Numbered from the stretch's first letter, positions 17,111 to 27,767 are shown. The stretch is DNA of 64,000 nucleotides from a filamentous cyanobacterium ESFC-1 (GCA_000380225.1 KB904821.1:237787-301786); one strand, 5' to 3'. Numbers and translations are program-made. Notes: a model not told the origin generated them from the sequence alone.

Positions 17111-20100
17111 GTCATCATTTCCCCTTTCCCTTTGACGGAAATTGCGCCCCGTTGCTCAAATTCATACAGGTGGTGTAACCGTTGATAAGTTGCCTCAGTG
17201 ACTTGAATTTTGCCCGGTTTTCCTTGGGATTCCATTCTCGAAGCGACGTTAACGGCATCCCCCCAAAGGTCATAAATAAACTTCTTAATGCCAATCGTCC
17301 CCGCAACCACAGACCCGGTATTAATACCAATGCGAATCTCAATTTTTTCTTTGACTTCCGAGCGAAAATGCGCGATCGCGCCCTGCATTTCTAGCGCCAT
17401 TTCTGCGATCGCCTCGGCGTGATTTTCTGAAGGTACCGGCAATCCTCCCACCACCATATAAGCATCCCCAATCGTCTTAATTTTCTCCAAATTATAACGG
17501 TCAGCAATGCGGTCAAATTCGGAAAAAACCTGATTGAGTAAATTAACCAATTCAATCGGCTGTAAGCGATTAGAAAGGGGCGTAAAACCAACAATATCGG
17601 CAAAAAGAATCGTTACTTCCTCAAACTGCTCTGCAATTGTCCCAGGAGAATGTTTGAGGCGATCGGCGATGGGTTTCGGTAAGATATTGAGTAGTAACTG
17701 TTCCGACTTTTCTTGTTCAATTCGTAGCGCCGCTTCTGCGTGTTTGCGATCGCTAATATCCCGCGCTACCAAAATCGCCGTCTCGTTGGATAATGGCGAA
17801 ATTGTCTCAGCAATCCACATTTCGCGACCCCGCAACGGCACACAATATTCAATCGTCACCGTTTCCTGCTGAGACACCGTTTGTTGAATGCTTTGTAGAA
17901 TGAAATCCGCCGTTTCTGGGGGAAAACTATCGTGAAGCGATCGCCCAATCTCCAACCCCAACTCCCGCGACCAAGCCTGAGCATTCGTCGGTACAATATT
18001 CAAACAGCGACCCGACACATCCCGCACCGTCAGTAAATCCGTCATCGCGGCAAACAACGCCTTCATTTCCGCAAAAGCGCGTTTTTGCTGCAATACCGTC
18101 CCGATTTGAGTTGCCACCCCACTCACCAATTCTTGCATCCGGTTGTCCTCTAAACGGGGTCGCGGGGTAAAAAACACCAAAACCGCCAAAACCGAAGCCG
18201 GACGACCAATTACCGAAGATTGATTCGCCGCCACTTGCGCGGGAATCGGGACACTAAACCCTGCCGTCAAGCCGGATTCAACCGCCAACTCCAATCGCAT
18301 AAACACATCATTAATATCGGCCTCCAGTACATTCTCCAACCACTGGGGTTGCTGATGCGTCCAAGCCCGACCCGGTAACCCTTCCCCCGGTAAAAAGGTC
18401 AACGCCTCGCTATAGGTGCGAAACTCCTGTAACTGCTCCTCATACTGAGGATTCGCATACCAACAAGGACTGCATTCGAGGGCTGACTCATCCTCCCCTG
18501 GAATCCAGGCTTCCCCGTAAACCCAATCCGTCGCTTCACAAATCAAGCGCAACGCCGTGGTCAAAGCGGCATTAAAATCAGGAGCAGAACTAATGGCTTG
18601 ACTGAGGGTGAGCAGCAGTTGAATTTCTTGCTGGGCCGCGACGCGATCGCTAATATCCTCTAAAACCCCCAACACCCCGACCACATTACCCTGCGCGTCG
18701 CGAATGGGAATTTTATTAATATCTAGCCAAATCTTACGCCCTTCTGGGTCTTTATAGTCTTTTTCTTGAATTTCGTGTAATTTCGCTTCACCACTACCGA
18801 TAACTTCTAAATCCTTCGCCCGAAATTCTGCCGCTACCTCTGCATCTGCCAACAACTCAAAATCAGTTTTGCCAATCGCTGCTTCAGGATTTTCTAACCC
18901 CGCAGCCGTAGCCCAATTTTTATTACAGCCTTGGAAAACGAAATTCATATCCTTCCAAAACACCTGTTGCGGGATGTTATCGAGGATTAACCGTAAATAC
19001 GCCTCTTGGTCGCGTAAAGCTTGTTCTGCGGCCACGCGATCGCTAATATCTCGGGCCACCCACACCACCCACTCCCTCGAAATCGGGGAAATATTCGCCG
19101 CAAACCAAGTCGATTTACCCTGCAACGTCAACTCATACTCGACATTGACCGTTTTATTGTCATCCAACGCCGTTGCAATATAGCCCACAAAGCGATCGGC
19201 CTGCTCTTTCGGGAGGATATCGTGTTCCCGCTTTCCCCGTAGCAACGACATCGGCAACTGTAACAAATCTGAGCCACTCGACACCACTTTAAGATAACGT
19301 CCCTGACGGTCTTTAATAAAAATAAACTCCGTCATCGCTTCAAACAAGCCCCGCAACTCCGCTTCAGCCGCAGCTAGAGACGCGGTGCGCTCTTGCACCT
19401 GTTGTTCGAGTTGCTCGTTCATTTTTTCTAAAGCCGTAAACGAGCGATTGAGTTGATGCGCCATTTGGCTAAACGAATCCGACAGCATCGTTAACTCGTT
19501 AATCTCAACCGGCCTTCCCCCGTAGGGCTTCATATCCCGGTCTAAATCCCCTCGGGCCAAATCGCGACTGACTTTACCTAACTTTAAAATCGGCTTGGTA
19601 ATCCAGTGAGAAGTTGTAATTCCTAGGACTGTCGCGATTATAAAGGCGATCGCGCACAACAACAGCGTCATTCGCGTATTTTGCTGAATCTGCCCCATAA
19701 AATCTTTTTCGGGAACCACCACCACAATCAACCAATCCAAGCCATATTCATCTTGATAGGGCGTAACCTGGACTAACTGACGCTCGTTGTCGATTTTAAA
19801 GGCTAACTGCTGAGAAGTGTCGATTTGCTCGAAACTGCGGAACTTCTGACCGAGATAACTCGCCGTTTCGCGAATCAAAGTATTATCAACATTGGTCGCA
19901 TGAAGTCGTTGCGATCGCTCCCCCTTGCTCACAAACGGTTGCTGCGTCGTCGAAGAAGCCACCAACTGACCATTAGGCTCAATAATAAAGGTTTCACCGC
20001 TTTGACCAATCGACAGGGTTTGTAAAAACTGGCTAATATCCAACAGGGATAAATCTACCGCAAACACCCCCTGCAACTCATTCTGGAGGTTGTAGTAAGG

Positions 20101-20733
20101 TAAAACCGCAGGTAAGGCAATGTTAGGATAAGGCGCAGACCACACATAAATATTGCCCCAAGTCGCTTTTTGGCTTTCTCGGGCCGCACGATACCAAGGC
20201 CGCGTCAACATTTCATAACCGGGAACTTTAGAAAGTAAGCGATCGCGATCGCCATTGAGATCGGTGCTATAAGTATAAAATTCGTTGTTAGGAGAATCCT
20301 TCGACCAATACGCTACATTAAACGTATCATCGCGAGCATCTGGGGATTCATTGGCAACTCGTTCAGCCCCACTAAACACCTCCCACTCGCTGCCAAAATA
20401 AATATAACTCGCTGAATTAAACAGTTGAATTTGCTGCCAAAAATGCCGTTCTAATAATTGCGGATCGCGTAAATTTAGTTTATCAATCTTCACATCATTG
20501 GCATTAATTTGATTAATTAAATGGGGGGTGTCTAAATAACCATCAAGGCGGTCTTCAATGCGTTGCGTCACTTCATTTCGTAATTGTTTGGCCAAATCAT
20601 TAACCGCCCGTTGACCATTCCGAAAAGACAAATACCCCACCAAACCCACCACCGCCACCACCTGCGCCACATAAGGCACGACTAACAAGAGTCGTAGCGG
20701 CATTTTTGGACTAAAGGGATACTGAAGGCGCAT
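17044..20733 (-). CDS. Membrane class III adenylate cyclase: CACHE-HAMP-PAS-PAS-GAF-PAS-cyclase
   Basis: 1229 residues. TM1 about 13-36; extracytoplasmic double-CACHE about 40-340 (PGYEMLTRPWYRAARES is typical); TM2 about 354-376; HAMP about 377-430; coiled coil to 455; PAS about 455-570 and 572-700; GAF about 705-890; PAS about 890-1000; cyclase about 1035-1215. Metal-binding D1046 and D1090, adenine-selecting K1086 and D1155, and N1162/R1166 are all present, so it should make cAMP rather than cGMP. The cyclase domain is at the extreme C-terminus like CyaG/Cya of Spirulina. First of three cyclase genes on this strand; its end overlaps the helicase gene by 67 bases. Confidence 0.93.
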   Translation of the reverse strand: MRLQYPFSPKMPLRLLLVVPYVAQVVAVVGLVGYLSFRNGQRAVNDLAKQLRNEVTQRIEDRLDGYLDTPHLINQINANDVKIDKLNLRDPQLLERHFWQQIQLFNSASYIYFGSEWEVFSGAERVANESPDARDDTFNVAYWSKDSPNNEFYTYSTDLNGDRDRLLSKVPGYEMLTRPWYRAARESQKATWGNIYVWSAPYPNIALPAVLPYYNLQNELQGVFAVDLSLLDISQFLQTLSIGQSGETFIIEPNGQLVASSTTQQPFVSKGERSQRLHATNVDNTLIRETASYLGQKFRSFEQIDTSQQLAFKIDNERQLVQVTPYQDEYGLDWLIVVVVPEKDFMGQIQQNTRMTLLLCAIAFIIATVLGITTSHWITKPILKLGKVSRDLARGDLDRDMKPYGGRPVEINELTMLSDSFSQMAHQLNRSFTALEKMNEQLEQQVQERTASLAAAEAELRGLFEAMTEFIFIKDRQGRYLKVVSSGSDLLQLPMSLLRGKREHDILPKEQADRFVGYIATALDDNKTVNVEYELTLQGKSTWFAANISPISREWVVWVARDISDRVAAEQALRDQEAYLRLILDNIPQQVFWKDMNFVFQGCNKNWATAAGLENPEAAIGKTDFELLADAEVAAEFRAKDLEVIGSGEAKLHEIQEKDYKDPEGRKIWLDINKIPIRDAQGNVVGVLGVLEDISDRVAAQQEIQLLLTLSQAISSAPDFNAALTTALRLICEATDWVYGEAWIPGEDESALECSPCWYANPQYEEQLQEFRTYSEALTFLPGEGLPGRAWTHQQPQWLENVLEADINDVFMRLELAVESGLTAGFSVPIPAQVAANQSSVIGRPASVLAVLVFFTPRPRLEDNRMQELVSGVATQIGTVLQQKRAFAEMKALFAAMTDLLTVRDVSGRCLNIVPTNAQAWSRELGLEIGRSLHDSFPPETADFILQSIQQTVSQQETVTIEYCVPLRGREMWIAETISPLSNETAILVARDISDRKHAEAALRIEQEKSEQLLLNILPKPIADRLKHSPGTIAEQFEEVTILFADIVGFTPLSNRLQPIELVNLLNQVFSEFDRIADRYNLEKIKTIGDAYMVVGGLPVPSENHAEAIAEMALEMQGAIAHFRSEVKEKIEIRIGINTGSVVAGTIGIKKFIYDLWGDAVNVASRMESQGKPGKIQVTEATYQRLHHLYEFEQRGAISVKGKGEMMTYWLLDRKPSNQVSACNEVKSK

Positions 20734-21062
20734 TTTTTGTTGTTGGTTGTTGGTTGTTTGTTATTGGTTATTGGTTATTGGTTGTTGGTTGTTGGTTGTT
20801 TGTTATTGGTTATTGGTTGTTGGTTACTGATTACTCTCTTTGAAACGTTAATTTCACTTTTTCGGGCTGTAACGCCTATAAGCGTCTAGCTTTTAGCCTT
20901 TTTAAAACTAACCCCTAAAAACCAAAGTTTCTGATCCTCTTTCTGGGGTAGAATTCAACTCCCCCCTACAGCAAAGCTGCCCACTGCCTACTGCCCCTTA
21001 GAGACTGATTACTGATTACTGATTACTGAAAAAAGCTGCCCAAAACACTGATTACTGAAAAA
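20733..21062. repeat. Heptamer array and composite repeat between cyclase genes
   Basis: 20740-20830 is a run of TTGGTTG, TTGGTTA and TTGTTTG/TTATTGG units. 20831-20965 is an inverted copy of the 150-bp family. 20966-21060 has GCTGCCCACTGCCTACTGCC and CTGATTA heptamers. This is the whole gap between cyclase genes 1 and 2; no promoter can be singled out. Confidence 0.85.
20831..20965 (-). repeat. Copy C of the 150-bp dispersed repeat
   Basis: Read on the minus strand it contains CAGAAACTTTGG, AAAAAGGCTAAAAGCTAGAC, ACGCTTATAGGCGT, TACAGCCCGAAAAAGTGAAA and TTAACGTTTCAAAGAGAG. These blocks match the copies at 41.2 and 42.2 kb in the same order and spacing. Confidence 0.8.
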
Positions 21063-21067
21063 AACTG

Positions 21068-24000
21068 TTAATCGTTTCTCCCTTTGAGCCAATAAGCCAC
21101 TGTATCCCCTTTACCTTTGACCGCAATCTTACCTCTTTGTTCGCAATAAAACTGATTTTTTAAACATTCGTAAGTCGTTTCTGTCAGTTGAATTTCTCCG
21201 GGTTGGCCATGGGCTTCCATCCGCGAAGCTACATTCACTGCATCCCCCCAAAGATCGTAAATAAACTTCTTAATCCCAATCACCCCTGCGACAACTGGGC
21301 CTGTATTAATTCCGATGCGAATTTCGATCGGTTCGTCAATTTCTTGTTGTAATTGGGCGATCGCGTCTTGCATTTCTAACGCCATTTGCGCGATCGCCTC
21401 AGCATGATCTGAACGCGGCACAGGTAAGCCTCCCACTACCATATAAGCATCGCCAATGGTCTTAATTTTTTCGAGGCCGTGTCGTTCGGCTAGGCGGTCA
21501 AATTGTGAGAAAATCCGATTGAGTAAATTAACCAATTCAATCGGGTCTAAGCGTTCCGAAAGAGAAGTAAAACCCACAATATCAGCAAACAAAATGGTAA
21601 CTTCTTCAAACTGTTTAGCCAATGTTCCAGGGGATTGTTTGAGTTGATGGGCGATCGCTTCGGGCAGAATATTGAGTAAGAGTTTCTCGGACTTTTCTTG
21701 TTCTTGACGGAGGGCGGTTTCTATGGTTTTGCGATCGCTAATATCCCGCGACACCAAAATAGCCGTTTCATCGGATAACGGCGAAACCGTTTCAGCAATC
21801 CACCAATCGCGATCGCCGAGGGGAACGCGGTATTCTAAACGAATTGGGACTTGTTGCGATACTGCCACTTGAATACCTTTGAGCAGCAAAGCGGCGGTTT
21901 CGGGAGGGAAATCATCGTTGAGAGTACGCCCTAAAGCAGCATCTAAGGGAATGATGGGGGATTCTGCTTGAGTGGGAATCACGTTCAAGCAGCGTCCAGA
22001 AACATCTCTTACCGTCAACATATCCGTCATAGCCGCAAAAAGAGCCTTCATTTCGGCCTGGACTTTTTTCTGTTGTAGGACTGCTCCCAACTGAGCCGCG
22101 ACTGCACTCACCAAATCCCGCAGATTAGAATCTTGGGTTTGGCCCGCCGTGGTAAAGAAGACCAGCACCGCCAAAACCGCAGCAGAGGCATCGGGAAAGG
22201 TGGTGGAAGCCCCGTCGAGGGTGGCGAGTATGGGAACACCAAAACCGGACTTTAAACCCGCTTCTGTGGCAATTTCGAGACGCATAAAGACATCATCCAT
22301 CTGGCTAATATCTTCAAACCACTGAGCTTGCTGGCTGTCCCACACCTTCCCCGGTAAGCCCTCTGAAACCAAAAATGTCAGGGCTTCGCTATAATTGCGA
22401 AATTCGGCAAAGGTTTCTTGGTCTTTGGGGTCGCAATACCACAGAGAACTGCATTCTAAAACCATGCCATCCGTCGAGGGAACCCAGGCTTCACCGTAAG
22501 CCCATTGGGTGGTTTGACACACCAAACGCAAAGCCACTTCTAACGCCGAATCAAAGTCTACCGCCGAACTAATGGCTTGGGAAATGGTGAGTAGGAGTTG
22601 AGTTTCTTGTTGGGCTGCGACGCGATCGCTAATATCCCGCGCCACCCACATCACTAAATCTGAATCAATGGGGGAAATATTGGCCGCAAACCAAGTATCT
22701 TTGCCTTGCAAATTCAAACAATATTCAATATTTACCGTTTTTTGGCGGGTGAGGGCTTGTTGAATGTAACCCAAGAAAGAATCCGCTTGCGATCGCTCAA
22801 AAACATCGTGCAAACAATGGTCAATCAGGTGGTCGGCCCGAGCTTGTAAAACTTCAGGATTGCTCGACACAATTTTACGATAATAGCCCTGGCCATCGAG
22901 AATTAAAATCAACTCGGTCATCGCTTCAAACAAGCCCCGCAACTCCGCTTCAGCCGCTACCAAAGACGCGGTACGTTCTTGGACTTGTTGTTCGAGGCGT
23001 TCGTTCATTTGCTCCAACTCGCGAAACGAGTCTTGCAACTGAAGGGCCATGGATTTAAAAGAGTAGGATAAATTGGTAAATTCTCGGATTTTAAGAAATT
23101 TTTGCAAAATCGGTTCTATTTTATGCTGAAAGTTGCCGTCAGCAAAAGATCGCGCCGCCCCACTCAACTGCACCATAGAATTGCTCAACCAGCGAGCCGC
23201 AACAATCCCCACCGTCGCCGCCACAAGCAGCACCAAAATCGATGAGATCGCGGTGATGCGGGTTTGTTGCTGGACTTGTTGCATAAAGTCCGCTTCGGGA
23301 ATGACCAAGACAATCAACCAATCCAAGCCGCGATTGTCTCGTAGGGGGGAAACCTGGACAAATTTACGGGCCCCGTCGAGTTTAAATTCCAGTTGTTGCG
23401 ATCGCTCAATCTCTGGCAAACTGCCAAAGCGATTCTGCAAAAAATGAGTCGTTTCTTGGATCAGGCGATCGCTACTTTCGGTGGCAAGGCGTTGTCGAGC
23501 ATCTTCGTCCTTCCCAATCACCAGATCGTCATCGCTGGTACTCGAAATTAGTTTGCCCGAACTTTCAATCACAAACGCCTGACCATTCTCACCAATGTCT
23601 AAATTTTGCAAAAAGGCGCGAAACTCCGCCGATAGCAACACATCTGCCCCACAAACCCCCATTAATTCATTACCCGTGCGGTTATACACGGGTAAGCTGG
23701 CCGTAACGGTGGGTAAGCCACTGGTAAAGTCGAGATAAACCTCGCTCCATACTGGCTGCCCCAAATTGAGGGCGGCACGATACCAAGGGCGCACTCTGGG
23801 GTCGTAGGGGCGCAACTGCTCGACCAAAAACATTCTATCGCCCCGGTTGTCGAGTTCGTAGAAAGTCATATTGCCTTGAGTTGTGGCGTTACTGGCCATA
23901 ATGCGTAACTTTTGGGGGTTTTCATCGGCTCGCGTTACCCCCAGAAAGTCCCCATCGCGATCGCTCCCACAGTACACGCTATTGAGAAAGGGCGAGACTT

Positions 24001-24328
24001 TCATTTGCTGCAAAAATAAGCCCGCACTTTCAGCCTTATTAATGTTGAGGTCTCCGGCAATCAAAGCACTGCCACTGACCCGATTAATCGCATGAGGGGT
24101 ATCGAGATAGCGCGTTAATTCTTGTTCGATGCGGGCGGTTAATTCCCGGCGCAGTTGGGATGCGAGGTCATTAACCGCTTTTTGACCACTACGAAAGGCA
24201 ATATACCCCACTAAACTCGCCGTGATCCCCACATGGGCAACTAAAAGGATCACCAAAACCGTCCTTAAAGAAGTCGATTGCTTTTGTTGAGAAAGCAGAG
24301 TTGCCAGAAGCCGTTGAAGTTTAGGCAT
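21068..24328 (-). CDS. Membrane class III adenylate cyclase: CACHE-HAMP-PAS-GAF-PAS-cyclase
   Basis: 1086 residues. TM1 about 22-46; CACHE about 50-345 (RVRPWYRAALNLG); TM2 about 358-378; HAMP-like about 379-435; coiled coil about 435-460; PAS about 460-568; GAF about 572-752; PAS about 757-868; cyclase about 895-1078. Metal residues D916 and D960, specificity residues K956 and D1025, and N1032/R1036 are intact. Compared with the neighbour at 17044 it has the same order but lacks the second PAS, and the CACHE, GAF and cyclase parts are clearly paralogous. Separated from cyclase 1 by a repeat block and from cyclase 3 by 115 bases. Confidence 0.93.
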   Translation of the reverse strand: MPKLQRLLATLLSQQKQSTSLRTVLVILLVAHVGITASLVGYIAFRSGQKAVNDLASQLRRELTARIEQELTRYLDTPHAINRVSGSALIAGDLNINKAESAGLFLQQMKVSPFLNSVYCGSDRDGDFLGVTRADENPQKLRIMASNATTQGNMTFYELDNRGDRMFLVEQLRPYDPRVRPWYRAALNLGQPVWSEVYLDFTSGLPTVTASLPVYNRTGNELMGVCGADVLLSAEFRAFLQNLDIGENGQAFVIESSGKLISSTSDDDLVIGKDEDARQRLATESSDRLIQETTHFLQNRFGSLPEIERSQQLEFKLDGARKFVQVSPLRDNRGLDWLIVLVIPEADFMQQVQQQTRITAISSILVLLVAATVGIVAARWLSNSMVQLSGAARSFADGNFQHKIEPILQKFLKIREFTNLSYSFKSMALQLQDSFRELEQMNERLEQQVQERTASLVAAEAELRGLFEAMTELILILDGQGYYRKIVSSNPEVLQARADHLIDHCLHDVFERSQADSFLGYIQQALTRQKTVNIEYCLNLQGKDTWFAANISPIDSDLVMWVARDISDRVAAQQETQLLLTISQAISSAVDFDSALEVALRLVCQTTQWAYGEAWVPSTDGMVLECSSLWYCDPKDQETFAEFRNYSEALTFLVSEGLPGKVWDSQQAQWFEDISQMDDVFMRLEIATEAGLKSGFGVPILATLDGASTTFPDASAAVLAVLVFFTTAGQTQDSNLRDLVSAVAAQLGAVLQQKKVQAEMKALFAAMTDMLTVRDVSGRCLNVIPTQAESPIIPLDAALGRTLNDDFPPETAALLLKGIQVAVSQQVPIRLEYRVPLGDRDWWIAETVSPLSDETAILVSRDISDRKTIETALRQEQEKSEKLLLNILPEAIAHQLKQSPGTLAKQFEEVTILFADIVGFTSLSERLDPIELVNLLNRIFSQFDRLAERHGLEKIKTIGDAYMVVGGLPVPRSDHAEAIAQMALEMQDAIAQLQQEIDEPIEIRIGINTGPVVAGVIGIKKFIYDLWGDAVNVASRMEAHGQPGEIQLTETTYECLKNQFYCEQRGKIAVKGKGDTVAYWLKGRND

Positions 24329-24443
24329 ACATTAGATTGAGCTGCGGGGAACAAACGTTTCACCGAGATTTAAAAAGGCAAAGTACAAAGACCTCGACTA
24401 CCTCCAACTGATACGCGATCGCCAATGACATTATCACTTATAG

Positions 24444-27400
24444 TTACTTTTGATTTTCGAGCCAATAAGTCGTCATATCCCCTTTACCTTTAACAAAAAT
24501 TTGACCCCGTTTGCTAAAAGTATATTGATCTTTCAAGCGTTCGTAAGTTTTCGCGGTAACTTGAATACGACTGGGTTCTCCTTGGGACTCCATACGAGAA
24601 GCGACATTGACCGTATCTCCCCAAAGGTCATAAATAAATTTCTTAATGCCAATCACCCCCGCCACCACAGGGCCCGTATTGATGCCAATGCGAATTTCAA
24701 AAGGTTGATCCAAATGAGAGCGAAATTGTTGGACTTCTTGTTGCATTTCTAGGGCCATGGCGGCGATCGCGTCGGCGTGATTCTCGCTCGGAACGGGCAG
24801 TCCCCCCGCTACCATGTAGGCATCCCCAATGGTCTTGATTTTCTCTAAACCGTGTTTATCTGCCAGTTTGTCAAAGGCCGAAAAAATCTGATTGAGCAAG
24901 CTCACCAGCTCTAACGGCGAAATCCGCGCCGAGAGGGGCGTAAAACCGACAATATCAGCAAATAGTACCGTGGCTTCGTCAAAGCGTTCGGCCAGAGAAC
25001 CTTGGTATTGTTTAAGTTGAGTGGCGATCGCCTGGGGCAGAATATTCAACAGCAACCGTTCGGATTTTTCTTGCTCTAACCGCAACGCTTCTTCGGCGGC
25101 TTTGCGTTGAGTAATATCATCCACAGTGCCTTCGTAGTACAGCAGTTGCCCCGTTTCATCCCGCACCGCCCGGACATTTTCCGATATCCACATAATACTG
25201 CCATCTTGACGATACACTTCTGACTCGAAGTGATACACCGCATCCTGAGTATCAAGAAGATTAGTCAGTTCATAACGCCGTTGGGGATTGACATACAACT
25301 GTTGGGCAATGTCTGTCACCTCCGTCATAATTTCTGTGGCACTTTCGTAGCCGTACATCTTCACCAAAGCCGGATTCGCGCTTAAAAATCCATTATTCGG
25401 GTCAATTTGGAAAATACCTTCCGCCGCATTCTCAAAAATACTACGATACTTCGCCTCAGCTTCGCTCAAGGCATCTAACATCCGCTTGCGTTCGGTGATA
25501 TTGCGAGCCACCCAGATCGCACAATTATCCGGCATGGGGGATACACTGGCCGCAAACCAAATTTCTGGGTCGGTGACATTTTCTTCTTCCACCAGAAGGG
25601 AATATTCAATGTTGACCGTTTTTTGGGTGTTGATCGTGCGTTGAATTTGCGCCACAAAGAAATCCGCTTCATCGGGACTGAGAACTTCATAAACGCTCTT
25701 GCCAATGCGGTCTTCGGTGGGGCTATACAATACCTCAGAATTGGTTGAAACCACCCGCACATAGCGTCCCTGAGCATCAAAGACAGTGATAATATCAGTC
25801 ATCGCCGCAAACAACGCCCGCAATTCCGCTTCGGAGGTACGGAGGGCGTGTTCGATGCGACGACGTTCAGCAATTTCAACGATTAACTGGTCGTTGGATT
25901 CCCGCAACGCTGCTGTTCGTTCGTTAACGCGGCTTTCGAGTTCTTCGTTGGCTTTTTGCAGGGCTTGTTGCGCCAGTTTGCGCTCGGTAATGTCTTCTAC
26001 CGTACCTTCGTAGTATAGTAAATTGCCTTGTTCGTCTCGGACTGCTCTGGCATTTTCCGAAATCCAGGTTTTCTGACGATCTTGACGGCAAATCTGCACC
26101 TCGAAGCCCAAGACGCGATCGCGTTTTTGCAGTAAACGAATAAAGCGATCGCGTTTTTTGAGATCGACATAAACTCTGGGGTCTCGTTGGGTCAAATCCG
26201 CCATTAACGCCTTCGGAGACTTATACCCATAAATGCGAGCTAACGCCGGGTTCGCGCTCAAATAACGACCGTCTGGGCGAATTTGATAAATCCCCTCCAT
26301 CGCGTTTTCAAAAATACTACGATAGCGGGCTTCCGTTTCTCGCTGGGCAATTTCAGCTTTTTTGCGTTCGGTAATGTCAATCCCGACAATAAAAGCGGCG
26401 CGATCGCGGTCGTACTTTTGCGCCACCACCAAATAATTCCTCGGTTGACCCTGTACATGGCCCGACACCTCTCGATAAGAATCTTGACAAGGACTGTCAA
26501 AGAAATCCCGCACAAATTGATCGAACTCCGAACCCGTCCCCAAAAAGCCAATATCTTTACCCACAAAGGCTTCCGGGCGAATGCCATAAAGGCCCGCTAA
26601 ATGACGATTGACCCCCAAATAGCGCAAATCCGAACTAATCCACGACACAATCCCCGGAACCGCCTCTAAAATCGCTTGCAACTGGTCTTTGGCTTCTCGC
26701 AAACGCCGTTCGGCTAGGCGGCGTTGGGTAACATCAATCCCCACAGTAAAGGCGGCTTGGCTGTCGGCGTATTTTTGCGCCACCACCACATAACTCTGGG
26801 TTTCCCCTTCCAAATTCACGGTAATTTCGCAAAAATCTTCTTGCTGAGAAGTGGCAAAAAAGTTGCGAATAAAACTGCTAAACTCCGACCCCGAACCCAA
26901 AAAGCCAATATCCTGACCGACAAATTCTTCGGGAGACAAGTTAAAGGTTCGAGCGAGGTTTTCATTCACCCCCAGATAGCGCAAATCGCTACTTACACAA
27001 GACACAATCCCCGGAACCGCCTCTAAAATCGCCTTGAGTTGGACTTTCGTGGCTCTCAGGTCGTGTTGCGAGCGAATACGCTGGACGACTTCTTCAACGA
27101 GAAAATCATTAGACTCTTTTAAAGCGGCGGTGCGTTCTTCAACTTGACGCTCTAGCTCCGCTTCCATGGCAACGCGATCGCTAATATCAATACTATTGCC
27201 TTCGTAATATAAAATCTCGCCGTCGTCATCTCGTACCACCCGACTATTATCCGACACCCACACGGTTGTCCCATTGCGGCGATAGGCTTCATACTCAAAC
27301 TCTTTAACTTCTCCCTGGGTTAGCAGCAAGCGCTGACACTCATCGTAGCGCTGGGGATCGACAAAAACTTGCGTTCTAATGTCTTTAATACTCTCGGTCA

Positions 27401-27653
27401 AATCCAAGGGGGAAGCATAACCCAGCAACTGAGCCAATGCTAAATTAACCACTTGATATTCTCGCTCAGGCGTAATCTGAAAGAAGCCCGCCACCGTATT
27501 ATCGAGGATATTCCGATAAAGGGTTTGGGATTCCTCCAAAATTTGTTTAGCGGAGGCGTTTGTCCCCACGACTGCTTCTAAATGCGCCACGCGCTGGCGC
27601 AAAGCTTGACACTCCTCGATTAATTGTTCTTTGGTTTTTGCTTCGTCTCTCAT
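24444..27653 (-). CDS. Soluble class III adenylate cyclase with six PAS domains
   Basis: 1069 residues with no membrane segment. An N-terminal coiled coil (to about 40) is followed by PAS domains at about 42-160, 200-315, 322-432, 440-560, 610-735 and 745-865, then the cyclase at about 885-1065. PAS 1, 4 and 6 are one type (YRSIFENA, YYEGTVEDIT). PAS 2 and 3 are another, with near-identical AILEAVPGIVS and SSDLRYLGVN segments, indicating internal duplication. D900, D944, K940, D1009, N1016 and R1020 give an intact cAMP-forming site. No heme or flavin ligand can be assigned by eye. Confidence 0.92.
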   Translation of the reverse strand: MRDEAKTKEQLIEECQALRQRVAHLEAVVGTNASAKQILEESQTLYRNILDNTVAGFFQITPEREYQVVNLALAQLLGYASPLDLTESIKDIRTQVFVDPQRYDECQRLLLTQGEVKEFEYEAYRRNGTTVWVSDNSRVVRDDDGEILYYEGNSIDISDRVAMEAELERQVEERTAALKESNDFLVEEVVQRIRSQHDLRATKVQLKAILEAVPGIVSCVSSDLRYLGVNENLARTFNLSPEEFVGQDIGFLGSGSEFSSFIRNFFATSQQEDFCEITVNLEGETQSYVVVAQKYADSQAAFTVGIDVTQRRLAERRLREAKDQLQAILEAVPGIVSWISSDLRYLGVNRHLAGLYGIRPEAFVGKDIGFLGTGSEFDQFVRDFFDSPCQDSYREVSGHVQGQPRNYLVVAQKYDRDRAAFIVGIDITERKKAEIAQRETEARYRSIFENAMEGIYQIRPDGRYLSANPALARIYGYKSPKALMADLTQRDPRVYVDLKKRDRFIRLLQKRDRVLGFEVQICRQDRQKTWISENARAVRDEQGNLLYYEGTVEDITERKLAQQALQKANEELESRVNERTAALRESNDQLIVEIAERRRIEHALRTSEAELRALFAAMTDIITVFDAQGRYVRVVSTNSEVLYSPTEDRIGKSVYEVLSPDEADFFVAQIQRTINTQKTVNIEYSLLVEEENVTDPEIWFAASVSPMPDNCAIWVARNITERKRMLDALSEAEAKYRSIFENAAEGIFQIDPNNGFLSANPALVKMYGYESATEIMTEVTDIAQQLYVNPQRRYELTNLLDTQDAVYHFESEVYRQDGSIMWISENVRAVRDETGQLLYYEGTVDDITQRKAAEEALRLEQEKSERLLLNILPQAIATQLKQYQGSLAERFDEATVLFADIVGFTPLSARISPLELVSLLNQIFSAFDKLADKHGLEKIKTIGDAYMVAGGLPVPSENHADAIAAMALEMQQEVQQFRSHLDQPFEIRIGINTGPVVAGVIGIKKFIYDLWGDTVNVASRMESQGEPSRIQVTAKTYERLKDQYTFSKRGQIFVKGKGDMTTYWLENQK

Positions 27654-27767
27654 GGGTGGTTGGCCTTTCTCCCTGGGAGGAAAAATAAAGGTATTTCCTC
27701 AGATATTGAATAACGAGTGACCGTCTAAAGTTGCACTTTGTCTTTTATGACAATTTGGACTTCGTAG

